This document shows positions 44,124-52,803 of a stretch of 64,000 bases of DNA, piece by piece. The stretch is taken from NCBI GenBank assembly GCA_025210235.1, contig JAOASG010000020.1, positions 18,404 through 82,403 of the forward strand. The letters are read 5' to 3'. Below the pieces are notes generated by a model. The model ran no database searches, was not told the DNA's origin, and saw only the letters and a program-made list of their open reading frames with translations. The DNA comes from Vallitalea sp. Its GTDB lineage: Bacteria > Bacillota > Clostridia > Lachnospirales > Vallitaleaceae. Every line of letters begins with the position of its first letter. Position 1 is the stretch's first letter. Both the position numbers and the translations under genes were made by a program.

Positions 44124-47100
44124 ATGGACTTTAATAAAAAAATATCGTCTATCATTAGCATTTTATTAGTTTTTAGTATGATAATAGCATCATATGGAAA
44201 TCAATTTTTGGTTGTAAATGCACAGGAAAGAAATGTAGAATATGTCAAAACTGATTTTGACAATTATGAAGGTGCAAAGGATAAAGAAGTAAGACCGAGC
44301 GGTTGGGGAATATATAATTTTGTACAAAATAAAAATTATACAATAGGCGAACAAGTAAGTGGTAAAGATAATAAGAGTTTTAAAATGGTAACAAATGAGG
44401 CTAATAATAATAAAAAATTGATTTTAGCTAAATATTTAAAAAAAGATCAATATATATCCGGGAAAATCGTGTTAGAAGCTAGTATAATGTTAGGGGATAA
44501 TGAACATAATAGAGCAATCTTTGAAATGAAAAGCAATAGCAAGACCTATGCAAGTATTATTGGATTTAATAATTTAGGGAAAATTTTAGTAAATGGGAAA
44601 GAAGATATAGGAAATTATGAACCAAATAAATGGTATCATATTAAGGGAATATTAGATAATACTAATAAAACCCTTGATGTATACATTAATAATGAACTTA
44701 AGATAGAGAATTATGCTTATAATGAAAAATGGGATTGTATTACAAGTTTTAAATTTACACAAACAGGAATTAATAACAAAACAGGTATTATGTATATTGA
44801 TGATATTAAGGTGACAGACTTTGGTTCTTCAACTAATCCTAATATAATAAAAAATAATGGATTTGAAATTACAGGTAAGGATTTAAATTGGGTAAATAAT
44901 ATAGGACCAATGAATTGGGGAGTATGGTTTCCATTAGGAAAGGTGCCATTATCAATTGATAATACAGAAAAAAAAGAAGGAAACCAATCAATAAAGATAG
45001 AAGTGAATGGTAACAAAAGGGCGTGCATTGGGCAGGTAATTCCTGTTGAAGCTGGAAAGAGATATGATTTTAGTTGTTTTATAAAAACAGATAATGTTAA
45101 ATCAAAATACGGTGTATTTGTACGAAATAATTTTTTGAACAATGGGAAAAAAGTAGAGAATGGACCATCTACGCAACCATTAGCTTCAGATGTAGATCCA
45201 ATAAAAACACATGATTGGACAGATAGAAAATTGGATATCAAAATTCCTGTTGGTGCGAATCAATTAAAAATGGAAATGTTTTTTGAGAGTGGAACAGGAA
45301 CAGCTTGGTTTGATGATTTAAAATTAATTGATAAAGGCAAATACATGGTTGATTTTAAATTAGATCAACAATATATTATTTTAAACAATAATGAAAGCAT
45401 AACATTAAATCCAATATTTACACCAACAGATGTTGCAGAAACTGGAATTACATGGACTTCTTCTGATGAAAGTATTGCTAAAGTTATAGGAGGTGTTGTT
45501 ACTACAAATCCTTCAAATAATGGCTTAGTTATAATAAAAGCAGTTACAAAAGATGGTAACATTGAGGCTCAATGTAGAATTTTCGTGGGTAAAGAAGGAA
45601 CGTTTGATGTAAGTAATATTGATAAAACAATTAATGAAGATAGCAGTTTGATTGGAAAAGTAGAACCAAAGGGCGCAGAAGGGTCTATATTTACATATCA
45701 AATATTAGAAGTACCTAAAAATGGTATAGCACATATTAAAAGTAATGGACAATATAGTTATTATCCAAATAAGAATTATAATGGTAAAGATGATTTCAAA
45801 ATTATGGTATTAAGTAATGATGGAGGATCAAAAATAGTCGATGCAAACATTACTGTTAACCCTATAAATGATATTCCTATTTACCAAATAGAATATTTTG
45901 TTACAACTAACAAGAAATCTATTAACGATAGTATAAAAGTAGATGATAACGATAAAGATAGCCTTACATATACTTTAGAAGCTAATGCAGTTAATGGTAA
46001 TGTTAAGTTAGAATCTAATGGGGATTTTATATATACACCTAATAAAGATTATACAGGATATGATAATTTTGAAGTAAGTATTACAGACAATAATGGTGGA
46101 AATATTAAACATAAGATAATGGTATTTGTGCAACCAACAATAGAAAAAATAAAAAATGATTTTATTAGTCATGGATTAAGTAATGAGCATCCTAGATTAC
46201 TTGTAACTAAATCAAAAATAAATGAATTAAAAGATAATTTGCAAAAAGATGAGTACATCAATAAAGTATATAATAGTATTAAAACAAAAGTAGATTCTAT
46301 GCTTGATATGGAACCAACACCAGAAGATAAAAAATCTCCTTATAAAACAAGGAATAAACTTGTAGATGCTGCAGTATTATACCAATTAACCAATGATACA
46401 AAGTATGCAGAATTTGTTTGGGAAGAATTAGAAGCTATTGCCAATTATAAAGATTGGGGTATATCAAACAGTATGTTAGGTTGTGCAGAAACATCATTTT
46501 TTGTAGCTTTTGGATATGACATGATTTACGATTATCTAAATGATCAGCAAAGAAATACTATAAAGAATGCGATTAAAAACAAAGCGTTAAATGAATATAT
46601 GAAAACAAAGGCTGGAGAAAGAAACAATAATATTAACTTCGTTGTTAATGGTACTATGGCTTTTTCAGCAATGGCAATACTAGAAGATGCACAAGAGCTT
46701 GAAGGAAATGTTTTAGAAAGAGCGTTAAAAGATATTCAACTTGCAATAAGGTATTATTCAGAAGATGGCGCATGGCCAGAAGGCCCTATTTATTGGGGAT
46801 ATGGAGGACAATATCTAACATACTTGACAGCGTCTTTTAACAATTCTCTTGGAGTTGATTACGGTTTTTCACAATTAGAAGGATTTAAAAATTCAGGTGC
46901 TTTCCCGGTTTATTTAGAAGGTGAGTTGGGTACATTTAATTTCGCAGATGGAAATGGTATTGGAGGACCACGACCAGAGGCAATGTGGTTCGCATCTTTT
47001 TATAATAAACCAGAGTATGCTTTTACTATATCTGATTTTTATAATAGAAAAGATAAACATATTGGACTTTCACTTCTTTTCTATAAAAAAGGATTATTAA

Positions 47101-48620
47101 ATATAAAACCTGATACCTTGGATAAAATTTTTAAGGTAGTAGAAACTTCAACATTTAGAAGTAATTGGGCAGATTCTAATGCTCTATATGTTGGGATGAA
47201 AGGGTATAATAGTCAAATGAGAAGCCATGCAGATTTGGATAGTGGGACTTTTGTATTTGATGCATTAGGTGTAAGATGGGGAATGGATTTAGGAACAGAC
47301 AATTATAGTCTACCTGGCTTTTGGGATGGTAAGTACCAACGTTGGACTTATTATAGGAAAAAAACAGAAGGACATAATACACTTGTAATTAATCCAAAAG
47401 AAAATCCAGTTTTACAACAAGATCCACAGGCAACGTCTTCTATTATTGATAGTAGCTCTAAACCAAAAGGAGCATATTCAATACTTGATTTAAGTGATGC
47501 ATATATAAAAGATGCAAAAAGTATAAAGAGAGGTATGAAATTATTTAATAATCGTTCACAAATACTTATACAGGACGAACTTTTATTAAAAAAACCTTCT
47601 GAATTATATTGGTTTATGCATACCCAAGCTGATATTGAAATAATTGAAAATGGAAAAGCAGCACTGTTAACAAAAGAAGGTAAGAAGTTATATGTAAAAC
47701 TTATCTCAAATAATAATGGAGGTATTTTTAAAGAGATGGAAGCAAAACCTTTACCAACATCTCCTAATCCATACCCAGACAAACAAAAATCTAATAAAGG
47801 GATTAAGAAATTAGCTTTATATATGAATAATGTTGAAAAAGAAACTATATCTATATGGATGGTTCCATTGCTTGATATAGAACCTATACCAGAAGTTGAA
47901 CCAGCAGTAATACAGTTAAAAGATTGGACTATAGAAGATGGGGATATTAATATACCAAAATTAAAAGCTATAACTATAGATGGAAAACCAATAAATGATT
48001 TCCAAGATACAAAAAAAATATATAATGTAAATTTACCTTTTGGAACTAAAAAAGCTCCAGTTGTTGATGTTGAAAGTGATTACGATATATCTATTAATCA
48101 AGCTAAGACAATACCAGGTGTTGCAACAATAAATGTTAACGATAATAATGGTAATAAAGCAAAATATTATGTAAGTTTTGATGTATTACCATTAATAGGT
48201 AAACCTGAGAATGCAATAAGATGTATTGTTAATAAAGATATGGTTACTGCAAGTGGAGATGATGGGCATATAGCGAATAATACTGTAGATGGTGATTTAA
48301 ATACAAGATGGTCTGCAAAAGGTGAGCAATGGATTAACTTTGATTTAGGAGAGCAGAAGCTAGTAAATTATCTATCAATAGCTTTCTTTAGTGGGGATAT
48401 AAGACAAACAATTTTTGACGTTGAAGTATCTCTAGATGGAAAAAACTATACTAAATTATTAAGCAGGGTTAAAAGCTCTGGATTAACATCCGATTTTGAA
48501 ACATTTGAATTAAATCCTACTAAAGCTAGATATATCAGGATTAATGGTCATGGTAATACTACAAGTGAATGGAATAGTATTAGTGAAGTAGAAATTTATG
48601 AAGCAAAAGGAGATTATTAA
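44124..48620 (+). CDS. Secreted multidomain heparinase II/III-type polysaccharide lyase
   Basis: This is a 1498-residue exported enzyme expected to cut uronate-containing polysaccharide by beta-elimination. ATG 44124 follows AAAGGAGGAAG; the ATG at 44085 lacks a site. A signal peptide ends near residue 34 (FLVVNAQ). Then, roughly: LamG-like domain 44-232; CBM4/9-like jelly roll 239-404 (IIKNNGFEITG, GTAWFDDLKL); bacterial Ig-like (Big_2) 407-489 (ITWTSSDESIAKV); two cadherin-like repeats 492-669 (GQYSYYPNKNYNGKDDF, GDFIYTPNKDYTGYDNF); alpha-toroid 685-1002 with NFVVNGTMAFSAMAIL; heparinase II/III beta-domain 1009-1259 with RSHADLDSGTFVFDALG; and an F5/8 type C module 1364-1497. No surface anchor is seen. 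Substrate unknown. Confidence 0.85.
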   Translation: MDFNKKISSIISILLVFSMIIASYGNQFLVVNAQERNVEYVKTDFDNYEGAKDKEVRPSGWGIYNFVQNKNYTIGEQVSGKDNKSFKMVTNEANNNKKLILAKYLKKDQYISGKIVLEASIMLGDNEHNRAIFEMKSNSKTYASIIGFNNLGKILVNGKEDIGNYEPNKWYHIKGILDNTNKTLDVYINNELKIENYAYNEKWDCITSFKFTQTGINNKTGIMYIDDIKVTDFGSSTNPNIIKNNGFEITGKDLNWVNNIGPMNWGVWFPLGKVPLSIDNTEKKEGNQSIKIEVNGNKRACIGQVIPVEAGKRYDFSCFIKTDNVKSKYGVFVRNNFLNNGKKVENGPSTQPLASDVDPIKTHDWTDRKLDIKIPVGANQLKMEMFFESGTGTAWFDDLKLIDKGKYMVDFKLDQQYIILNNNESITLNPIFTPTDVAETGITWTSSDESIAKVIGGVVTTNPSNNGLVIIKAVTKDGNIEAQCRIFVGKEGTFDVSNIDKTINEDSSLIGKVEPKGAEGSIFTYQILEVPKNGIAHIKSNGQYSYYPNKNYNGKDDFKIMVLSNDGGSKIVDANITVNPINDIPIYQIEYFVTTNKKSINDSIKVDDNDKDSLTYTLEANAVNGNVKLESNGDFIYTPNKDYTGYDNFEVSITDNNGGNIKHKIMVFVQPTIEKIKNDFISHGLSNEHPRLLVTKSKINELKDNLQKDEYINKVYNSIKTKVDSMLDMEPTPEDKKSPYKTRNKLVDAAVLYQLTNDTKYAEFVWEELEAIANYKDWGISNSMLGCAETSFFVAFGYDMIYDYLNDQQRNTIKNAIKNKALNEYMKTKAGERNNNINFVVNGTMAFSAMAILEDAQELEGNVLERALKDIQLAIRYYSEDGAWPEGPIYWGYGGQYLTYLTASFNNSLGVDYGFSQLEGFKNSGAFPVYLEGELGTFNFADGNGIGGPRPEAMWFASFYNKPEYAFTISDFYNRKDKHIGLSLLFYKKGLLNIKPDTLDKIFKVVETSTFRSNWADSNALYVGMKGYNSQMRSHADLDSGTFVFDALGVRWGMDLGTDNYSLPGFWDGKYQRWTYYRKKTEGHNTLVINPKENPVLQQDPQATSSIIDSSSKPKGAYSILDLSDAYIKDAKSIKRGMKLFNNRSQILIQDELLLKKPSELYWFMHTQADIEIIENGKAALLTKEGKKLYVKLISNNNGGIFKEMEAKPLPTSPNPYPDKQKSNKGIKKLALYMNNVEKETISIWMVPLLDIEPIPEVEPAVIQLKDWTIEDGDINIPKLKAITIDGKPINDFQDTKKIYNVNLPFGTKKAPVVDVESDYDISINQAKTIPGVATINVNDNNGNKAKYYVSFDVLPLIGKPENAIRCIVNKDMVTASGDDGHIANNTVDGDLNTRWSAKGEQWINFDLGEQKLVNYLSIAFFSGDIRQTIFDVEVSLDGKNYTKLLSRVKSSGLTSDFETFELNPTKARYIRINGHGNTTSEWNSISEVEIYEAKGDY

Positions 48621-48622
48621 CT

Positions 48623-50377
48623 ATGAGAAGAAGCTATGAAAATATTGTAAAGGAACATATTATACCTATTAGAAATAAGTTATGTGATGAAGCTGTATTA
48701 AAAAAACATGAAATGAATATTGATGGAATTGTTGCATTTGGGGATCATATTCCTTTTTCTGCTGGAGGAATGTTTAATACATATACTCACATTATATTAA
48801 ATGAACGAGAAGATGAAATAGATGATAGAATGTTAAATACACTAAAAGATTTATTAATGTTCTCATTAGAATACAAAGTAGATACTTTTGGAATATTATC
48901 GTTATTAAGTTCATTATACACTTATAAAAAAGAAGGTATGCTTGAAAAATTATTGGATGATAAAGAGTTACAAGAGATAAATAATAGACTTGATTGGAGA
49001 GTTTTTGTAGAACAAGATACTCTTAAACTCAAAGGAACTAGACCATTTAACTATTATAGTGTAGCTTTTAGAGTTGCAAAACTAAGAGAGAAATTAGGAT
49101 TTGAAACAGAAAAGTATAGCGATATTTTCCTAAATATATATTTAGAACATGCAAAAAAATGCTCAATAAATGGATGGTATATGGATGAAACTATGGGAGA
49201 AGGAAGATTCGACAGATATACTACTATAGTTCCAGCTGAACTAGCTGATTTATATGATTTTGTTGGAGAAGAAACACCAGAAAGCGTTAAAATAATGCTA
49301 AGAAAAAGTTGTGATATTTATCTAAAAATGGCTAATGAACAAGGTTATGGATATGCATATGGAAGAAGTTTAGGTGCTCATGGTGACACAGGAGCAATTG
49401 AGGTATTACCTATCTCTGCCAAAATAGGTATTTTGAACGAAGAAGAGACTAATATTGCATATGCTTATACAGTAAAATGCGCACAGCGTATAGTTGATTT
49501 TTGGTTTGATAAAGAAACGGAACTAGTAAACTTATGGGATAAGGGAAGAACTATTGATGAGTATAGAAATAAATCAAGAATATTTGGAGTGAATATAGAT
49601 ATATGCATGAAACTAGTTTACGCAGGGGAGATATGGAAAGAGCTAGACTTATGTGACAAACTACCAATAAGAGATTATAGTGAAAAATTATTAAATATGG
49701 GAAAAACAGGACTATATATATTTGATCAACAAACATATAAAAGAGGGCTTGCATTAGTAAGAGATAGAGAGCATGTGTTCCAGCTTCCAATAATTAATGG
49801 AGGAAAAGGAGGTTATGGTAAAACGGCCTATTTACCACTTCCATATGAAACATTTTTTATTGAAGGAACACCTGATGAAGATAGGGCATACCTTACTCCA
49901 CAATTAATATTAAATAATGGAATTAAACTTATGCCGTTAAGTTATTTCAGTGATATAGAAGAAAATATTGAAGAAGATTGTTATACCGTATGTTATAAGA
50001 CAGACGCTTTATGTAAAATAGGAGAAAAAGAGAATCAAAAATATGATACAATTACTTCTATTACAAAATACGTATTTAAACAAGGAAGTATTATCAGAGA
50101 AGATGAATTTTATATAAGTGGAGATGAAAAAGTAGATAAAGTAATTATGGAATTTAATACTTTTTCTGATAATCCATTAATATTAAATAACAGGATAAGT
50201 TTTGGAGAAGGTTTAATTAAAGATTTTGAATGCAATATGAAACTTAGAAGTATGGAAAATGTATGTGATAATGCTAAATACTTTACACCTAATGGTCCAA
50301 CGAAGTATACATTTAAGTATGAGTATGATAATATAGACAGCAAAAAAATTAAGATAAGATGGAAAATTAATTATTAA
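48623..50377 (+). CDS. Cytoplasmic protein of uncertain family beside the lyase (possible alpha-barrel glycoside hydrolase)
   Basis: I cannot assign a firm family to this 584-residue protein. It has no signal peptide and starts 2 bases after the lyase stop, so the two are cotranscribed. The first 380 residues look all-helical, with an acidic/aromatic patch DETMGEGRFDRYT and a later GYAYGRSLGAHGDTG. This pairing is reminiscent of DUF2264-type alpha/alpha-barrel enzymes (GDG...DYY then PFGRS). Residues 380-584 look beta-rich. A role in cleaving imported unsaturated oligosaccharides is inferred from context only. An internal start at the second codon pair is not needed. Confidence 0.5.
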   Translation: MRRSYENIVKEHIIPIRNKLCDEAVLKKHEMNIDGIVAFGDHIPFSAGGMFNTYTHIILNEREDEIDDRMLNTLKDLLMFSLEYKVDTFGILSLLSSLYTYKKEGMLEKLLDDKELQEINNRLDWRVFVEQDTLKLKGTRPFNYYSVAFRVAKLREKLGFETEKYSDIFLNIYLEHAKKCSINGWYMDETMGEGRFDRYTTIVPAELADLYDFVGEETPESVKIMLRKSCDIYLKMANEQGYGYAYGRSLGAHGDTGAIEVLPISAKIGILNEEETNIAYAYTVKCAQRIVDFWFDKETELVNLWDKGRTIDEYRNKSRIFGVNIDICMKLVYAGEIWKELDLCDKLPIRDYSEKLLNMGKTGLYIFDQQTYKRGLALVRDREHVFQLPIINGGKGGYGKTAYLPLPYETFFIEGTPDEDRAYLTPQLILNNGIKLMPLSYFSDIEENIEEDCYTVCYKTDALCKIGEKENQKYDTITSITKYVFKQGSIIREDEFYISGDEKVDKVIMEFNTFSDNPLILNNRISFGEGLIKDFECNMKLRSMENVCDNAKYFTPNGPTKYTFKYEYDNIDSKKIKIRWKINY

Positions 50378-50399
50378 AATAGTAAGGGCTGATTATTCT

Positions 50400-50468
50400 A
50401 CCCACTAAAAAATCTTAATTAGTTTTTAAATCCAATGTGTATTTAAGAAGAATGATTTTTTAAGTGGG
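50400..50468. repeat. 69-bp inverted repeat between the carbohydrate island and the tail locus
   Basis: A 15-base arm (50400-50414) and a 16-base arm (50453-50468) are inverted copies apart from one extra T; the loop is about 38 bases. It may be a long-loop terminator for the lyase operon or a boundary element of the tail locus. Confidence 0.5.
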
Positions 50469-50549
50469 TGGATTAAATAAAATAAGTTATTTAGTCTTTT
50501 TAATATAGGAGTATTACTAAAAAGTATATAAACTAAATTAGAATTATAT

Positions 50550-51074
50550 TTATCTATAATTAGCATTTAGCTCATCTTCAACATATAGGTCATATAAATT
50601 AAGAAATTTAAGACGTGTTTTCATAGCACTATAAGACACATCATATTTATTTGCAAGATACATAATATTATTATTAGAAGTTTTCTTTATGGAATTATAG
50701 GGCATAAGAATTTCTCCAGCGACGATGTCAGCTTCTAAATCTAATATTTTAAATTGCATATCTGTTAGATTGCTAACTTCAAACGAAGTATGGTGTCCTA
50801 AAATAATATGACCTATTTCATGTGCTATAGTAAATTTACAACGTTGTTTTTTGACTCTTTGTGTATCATCAATTACGATACAATATTTATTAGTTTTTGG
50901 ATTGTAAAAAGTATAACCTTCTTCTCCATATAAATTATCAATTTCAAATTTCCACTTCATTTGATATACGATTTGTATAGGGTCAATTGGATAAGACTCA
51001 ACATTAAGTTTATTAAAAAAAGTTCTTCCAATATGTTTGGCATATTCATATCTAGGTTTATTAGGTACATTCAC
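50550..51074 (-). CDS. ImmA/IrrE family metallopeptidase
   Basis: Proteins of this class cleave the partner Xre repressor after DNA damage or cell signals and so switch on the element. The zinc motif HEIGH is at residues 85-89, with a further acidic ligand in LDLEADIVAGEILMP. The length of 174 residues is usual. It lies 25 bases downstream of the repressor gene in the same operon, the same arrangement as immR-immA of ICEBs1. It is therefore predicted to be the antirepressor protease of the tail locus. Confidence 0.92.
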   Translation of the reverse strand: MNVPNKPRYEYAKHIGRTFFNKLNVESYPIDPIQIVYQMKWKFEIDNLYGEEGYTFYNPKTNKYCIVIDDTQRVKKQRCKFTIAHEIGHIILGHHTSFEVSNLTDMQFKILDLEADIVAGEILMPYNSIKKTSNNNIMYLANKYDVSYSAMKTRLKFLNLYDLYVEDELNANYR

Positions 51075-51099
51075 TATTATGACTCCTCCTTATGAATGA

Positions 51100-51426
51100 T
51101 TACTCATCCTCCAAAAAAGCTTTCATTAACTTAACCATTTTAGCACGTGCTTCAGGGGTTAGCTCTTTTGTTGCACGTCTAAGGACTTTTATTCCTTCAG
51201 GGAATTCTTGTTCTAAAGAATCGACTGAATTCTCTTCTCCTAAAAGATAGTCAACAGTTACACCAAAAAAATCAGCTATCTGTTTTAATGTTTCTGGATT
51301 AGGTCTTCGGTCATCTCTTTCATATCCTGAAATTGTTGTCACTGCAATGTCTAATACATTTGCTAAATCACGCTGATATAAACCTCTTTCATTTCTGAGA
51401 TATTTGATTCGTTCTCCTAATGTCAT
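51100..51426 (-). CDS. Xre/ImmR-type repressor
   Basis: This is a 108-residue DNA-binding protein with a Cro/CI helix-turn-helix at residues 5-60 (GERIKYLRNERGLYQRDLAN, then TTISGYERDDRRPNPETLKQ) followed by FFGVTVDYLLG. The short acidic C-terminus would carry the cleavage or dimer contacts. It is transcribed with the protease gene and diverges from the activator gene at 51725. The intergenic region has two matched promoters with operator-like repeats, so it very likely represses both. Confidence 0.92.
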   Translation of the reverse strand: MTLGERIKYLRNERGLYQRDLANVLDIAVTTISGYERDDRRPNPETLKQIADFFGVTVDYLLGEENSVDSLEQEFPEGIKVLRRATKELTPEARAKMVKLMKAFLEDE

Positions 51427-51496
51427 AATTTACCTCCTGATTAAGTATTGGTAATCACTTATTTATTTGCGTATACATACTTAATTTCTTACATAC

Positions 51497-51525
51497 ATTA
51501 TAATTCACAATTTGAGAAATGTCAA
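51497..51525 (-). promoter_or_regulatory. Repressor-operon promoter with operator in the spacer
   Basis: Reading the minus strand: TTGACA (51525-51520), 17-base spacer and TATAAT (51502-51497). The spacer carries TTCTC-N5-GTGAA (51518-51504). Both hexamers are perfect. Confidence 0.82.
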
Positions 51526-51593
51526 TTTACAGTATTTAAATTAGTCGTTAATATTTATTTTAGAATAAGGAATATACATACTCAAAAATAATA

Positions 51594-51622
51594 TTGACAT
51601 TACTCAAAAAGAGTATTATAAT
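51594..51622 (+). promoter_or_regulatory. Activator-side promoter with operator in the spacer
   Basis: TTGACA (51594-51599), 17-base spacer and TATAAT (51617-51622), both perfect. The spacer contains the palindrome TACTC-N5-GAGTA (51601-51615). The first 15 bases match those of the divergent promoter except one, and a third half-site TACTCAAAAA is at 51579-51588. Confidence 0.85.
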
Positions 51623-51642
51623 ATTTACACATTAACTAATAC

Positions 51643-51658
51643 ACATATGTACATATGT
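51643..51658 (+). repeat. Tandem palindrome in the activator leader
   Basis: ACATATGT occurs twice in direct succession. It lies just past the predicted transcript start and could be a second regulator site. Confidence 0.4.
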
Positions 51659-51724
51659 AAGAGTACGCATAATGTGAAATAAATAATTACTAAATAGTAT
51701 ATAATTAGAAAAGGAGAGGATATA

Positions 51725-52054
51725 ATGATTATGTACCAATCATATAGTGAATTAGAAAAAACAATAACAATATTAGAATCACTAATAGAAACGTATCAAA
51801 AAGAATCAGCTAACATAGATAAATATATTTGTTTACAACAAAATAGATTAGAAGAACTAAAACAAGAAAAAACTAAATTGACAAAAGAATTCTCAGAAAC
51901 AGAAGGTAAACTTAACAAAGTCTTTTACTACAGAATAATTAAAGGTTTAACTCAAGAAAAGACAGCAGAGAAATTAGGAATGTCAACTAGGCAAATACAA
52001 AGAATTGAAAAAAATATAAAAAAATTAAGTTCTGACGTGGTGATGTCGTGTTGA
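51725..52054 (+). CDS. Coiled-coil helix-turn-helix protein, probable activator of tail genes
   Basis: This 109-residue protein has a long coiled coil (residues 5-60: TITILESLIETYQKES, then LEELKQEKTKLTKEF) and a C-terminal HTH like sigma region 4 (YYRIIKGLTQEKTAEKLG, then STRQIQRIEKN). Small proteins of this kind (ArpU/Xpf-like) turn on late genes of phages and PBSX. It is the first gene rightwards of the repressor and the only other regulator before the tail genes. The role as activator is inferred. A 181-base gap without a clear sigma-A promoter follows, as expected if the tail promoter needs an activator. Confidence 0.7.
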   Translation: MIMYQSYSELEKTITILESLIETYQKESANIDKYICLQQNRLEELKQEKTKLTKEFSETEGKLNKVFYYRIIKGLTQEKTAEKLGMSTRQIQRIEKNIKKLSSDVVMSC

Positions 52055-52235
52055 GTAATGTTATTATTATATCAAGCTATTGATTAGAAAATAATTGATA
52101 GTGATACTTAATATTTTTATTAAAGCTTTTGATATTTTATTTTTAACATTAATTACGCAAAATGAAGTTTGGTAGTACAAAAAATGAATAAAAATGTTTA
52201 AAATCTATATGGATATTTATGGAGGGAGGGAAAAG

Positions 52236-52649
52236 ATGATTAACAAAGTTAAAAATACTTTAAAAGAAAATCTACAATCTATATATCCTAAATATAACAT
52301 CTACTTAGAAGATAAAAAATCTAATGAAATCGTTAAACCAGCCCTAAGAATTAAGGTTGTAAATAAAACTACTAACAATCAAAGGGATATAATAAAACAA
52401 AACGTAAGATTAGAAATTATATTTACTGTAGATGATGATGAAAAAAATAAATTATATTGGGATATTTCAGATACACTTGATTTAGAACTAAAGTATTTGA
52501 ATATAGATGGAACTTTGATAAGAACTGGGGATAAAATAAGTGAAATAGTAGAAGGTGAATTACATTTTAAATTTCAAATTCAGTTAGAGGTTACAGATAA
52601 TGTAGAAATAAAAAAACTTATAAAAGGAATACGTATAGAAAGTGATTAA
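52236..52649 (+). CDS. Phage tail terminator/completion-like protein
   Basis: This 137-residue protein occupies the place of the tail terminator, directly before the sheath gene. ATG 52236 follows GGAGGGAGGG; the ATG at 52194 has no site. The pattern (MINKVKNTLKENLQSIYP, then a strand with RLEIIFTVDDDEKNK and a beta-rich end VEGELHFKFQIQLEV) resembles the DUF6838 tail-terminator family. In a headless particle this protein would cap the tube where a head would normally join. The assignment rests on position and general pattern. Confidence 0.6.
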   Translation: MINKVKNTLKENLQSIYPKYNIYLEDKKSNEIVKPALRIKVVNKTTNNQRDIIKQNVRLEIIFTVDDDEKNKLYWDISDTLDLELKYLNIDGTLIRTGDKISEIVEGELHFKFQIQLEVTDNVEIKKLIKGIRIESD

Positions 52650-52803
52650 TATTACATAAACAAATATTTTGTGATTAATAAATGTTAAGAAAGCTTTAAT
52701 TAAGTTTAAGAAAATCAATATCTTTAATGCTTTATAGGAAAGAAATTTAATGCAAAAAGATAAAGATAATTGATAGTATAAAACAAAAAGGAAGGTGTAT
52801 AAA

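Noticed and set aside
44717..45241. 174-codon minus-strand frame inside the lyase gene
   Set aside because: Shadow of a well-supported multidomain gene in AT-rich DNA.
52055..52235. Sigma-A promoter in front of the first tail gene
   Set aside because: TTGATA-like boxes occur but none pairs with an acceptable -10 at 16-18 bases.
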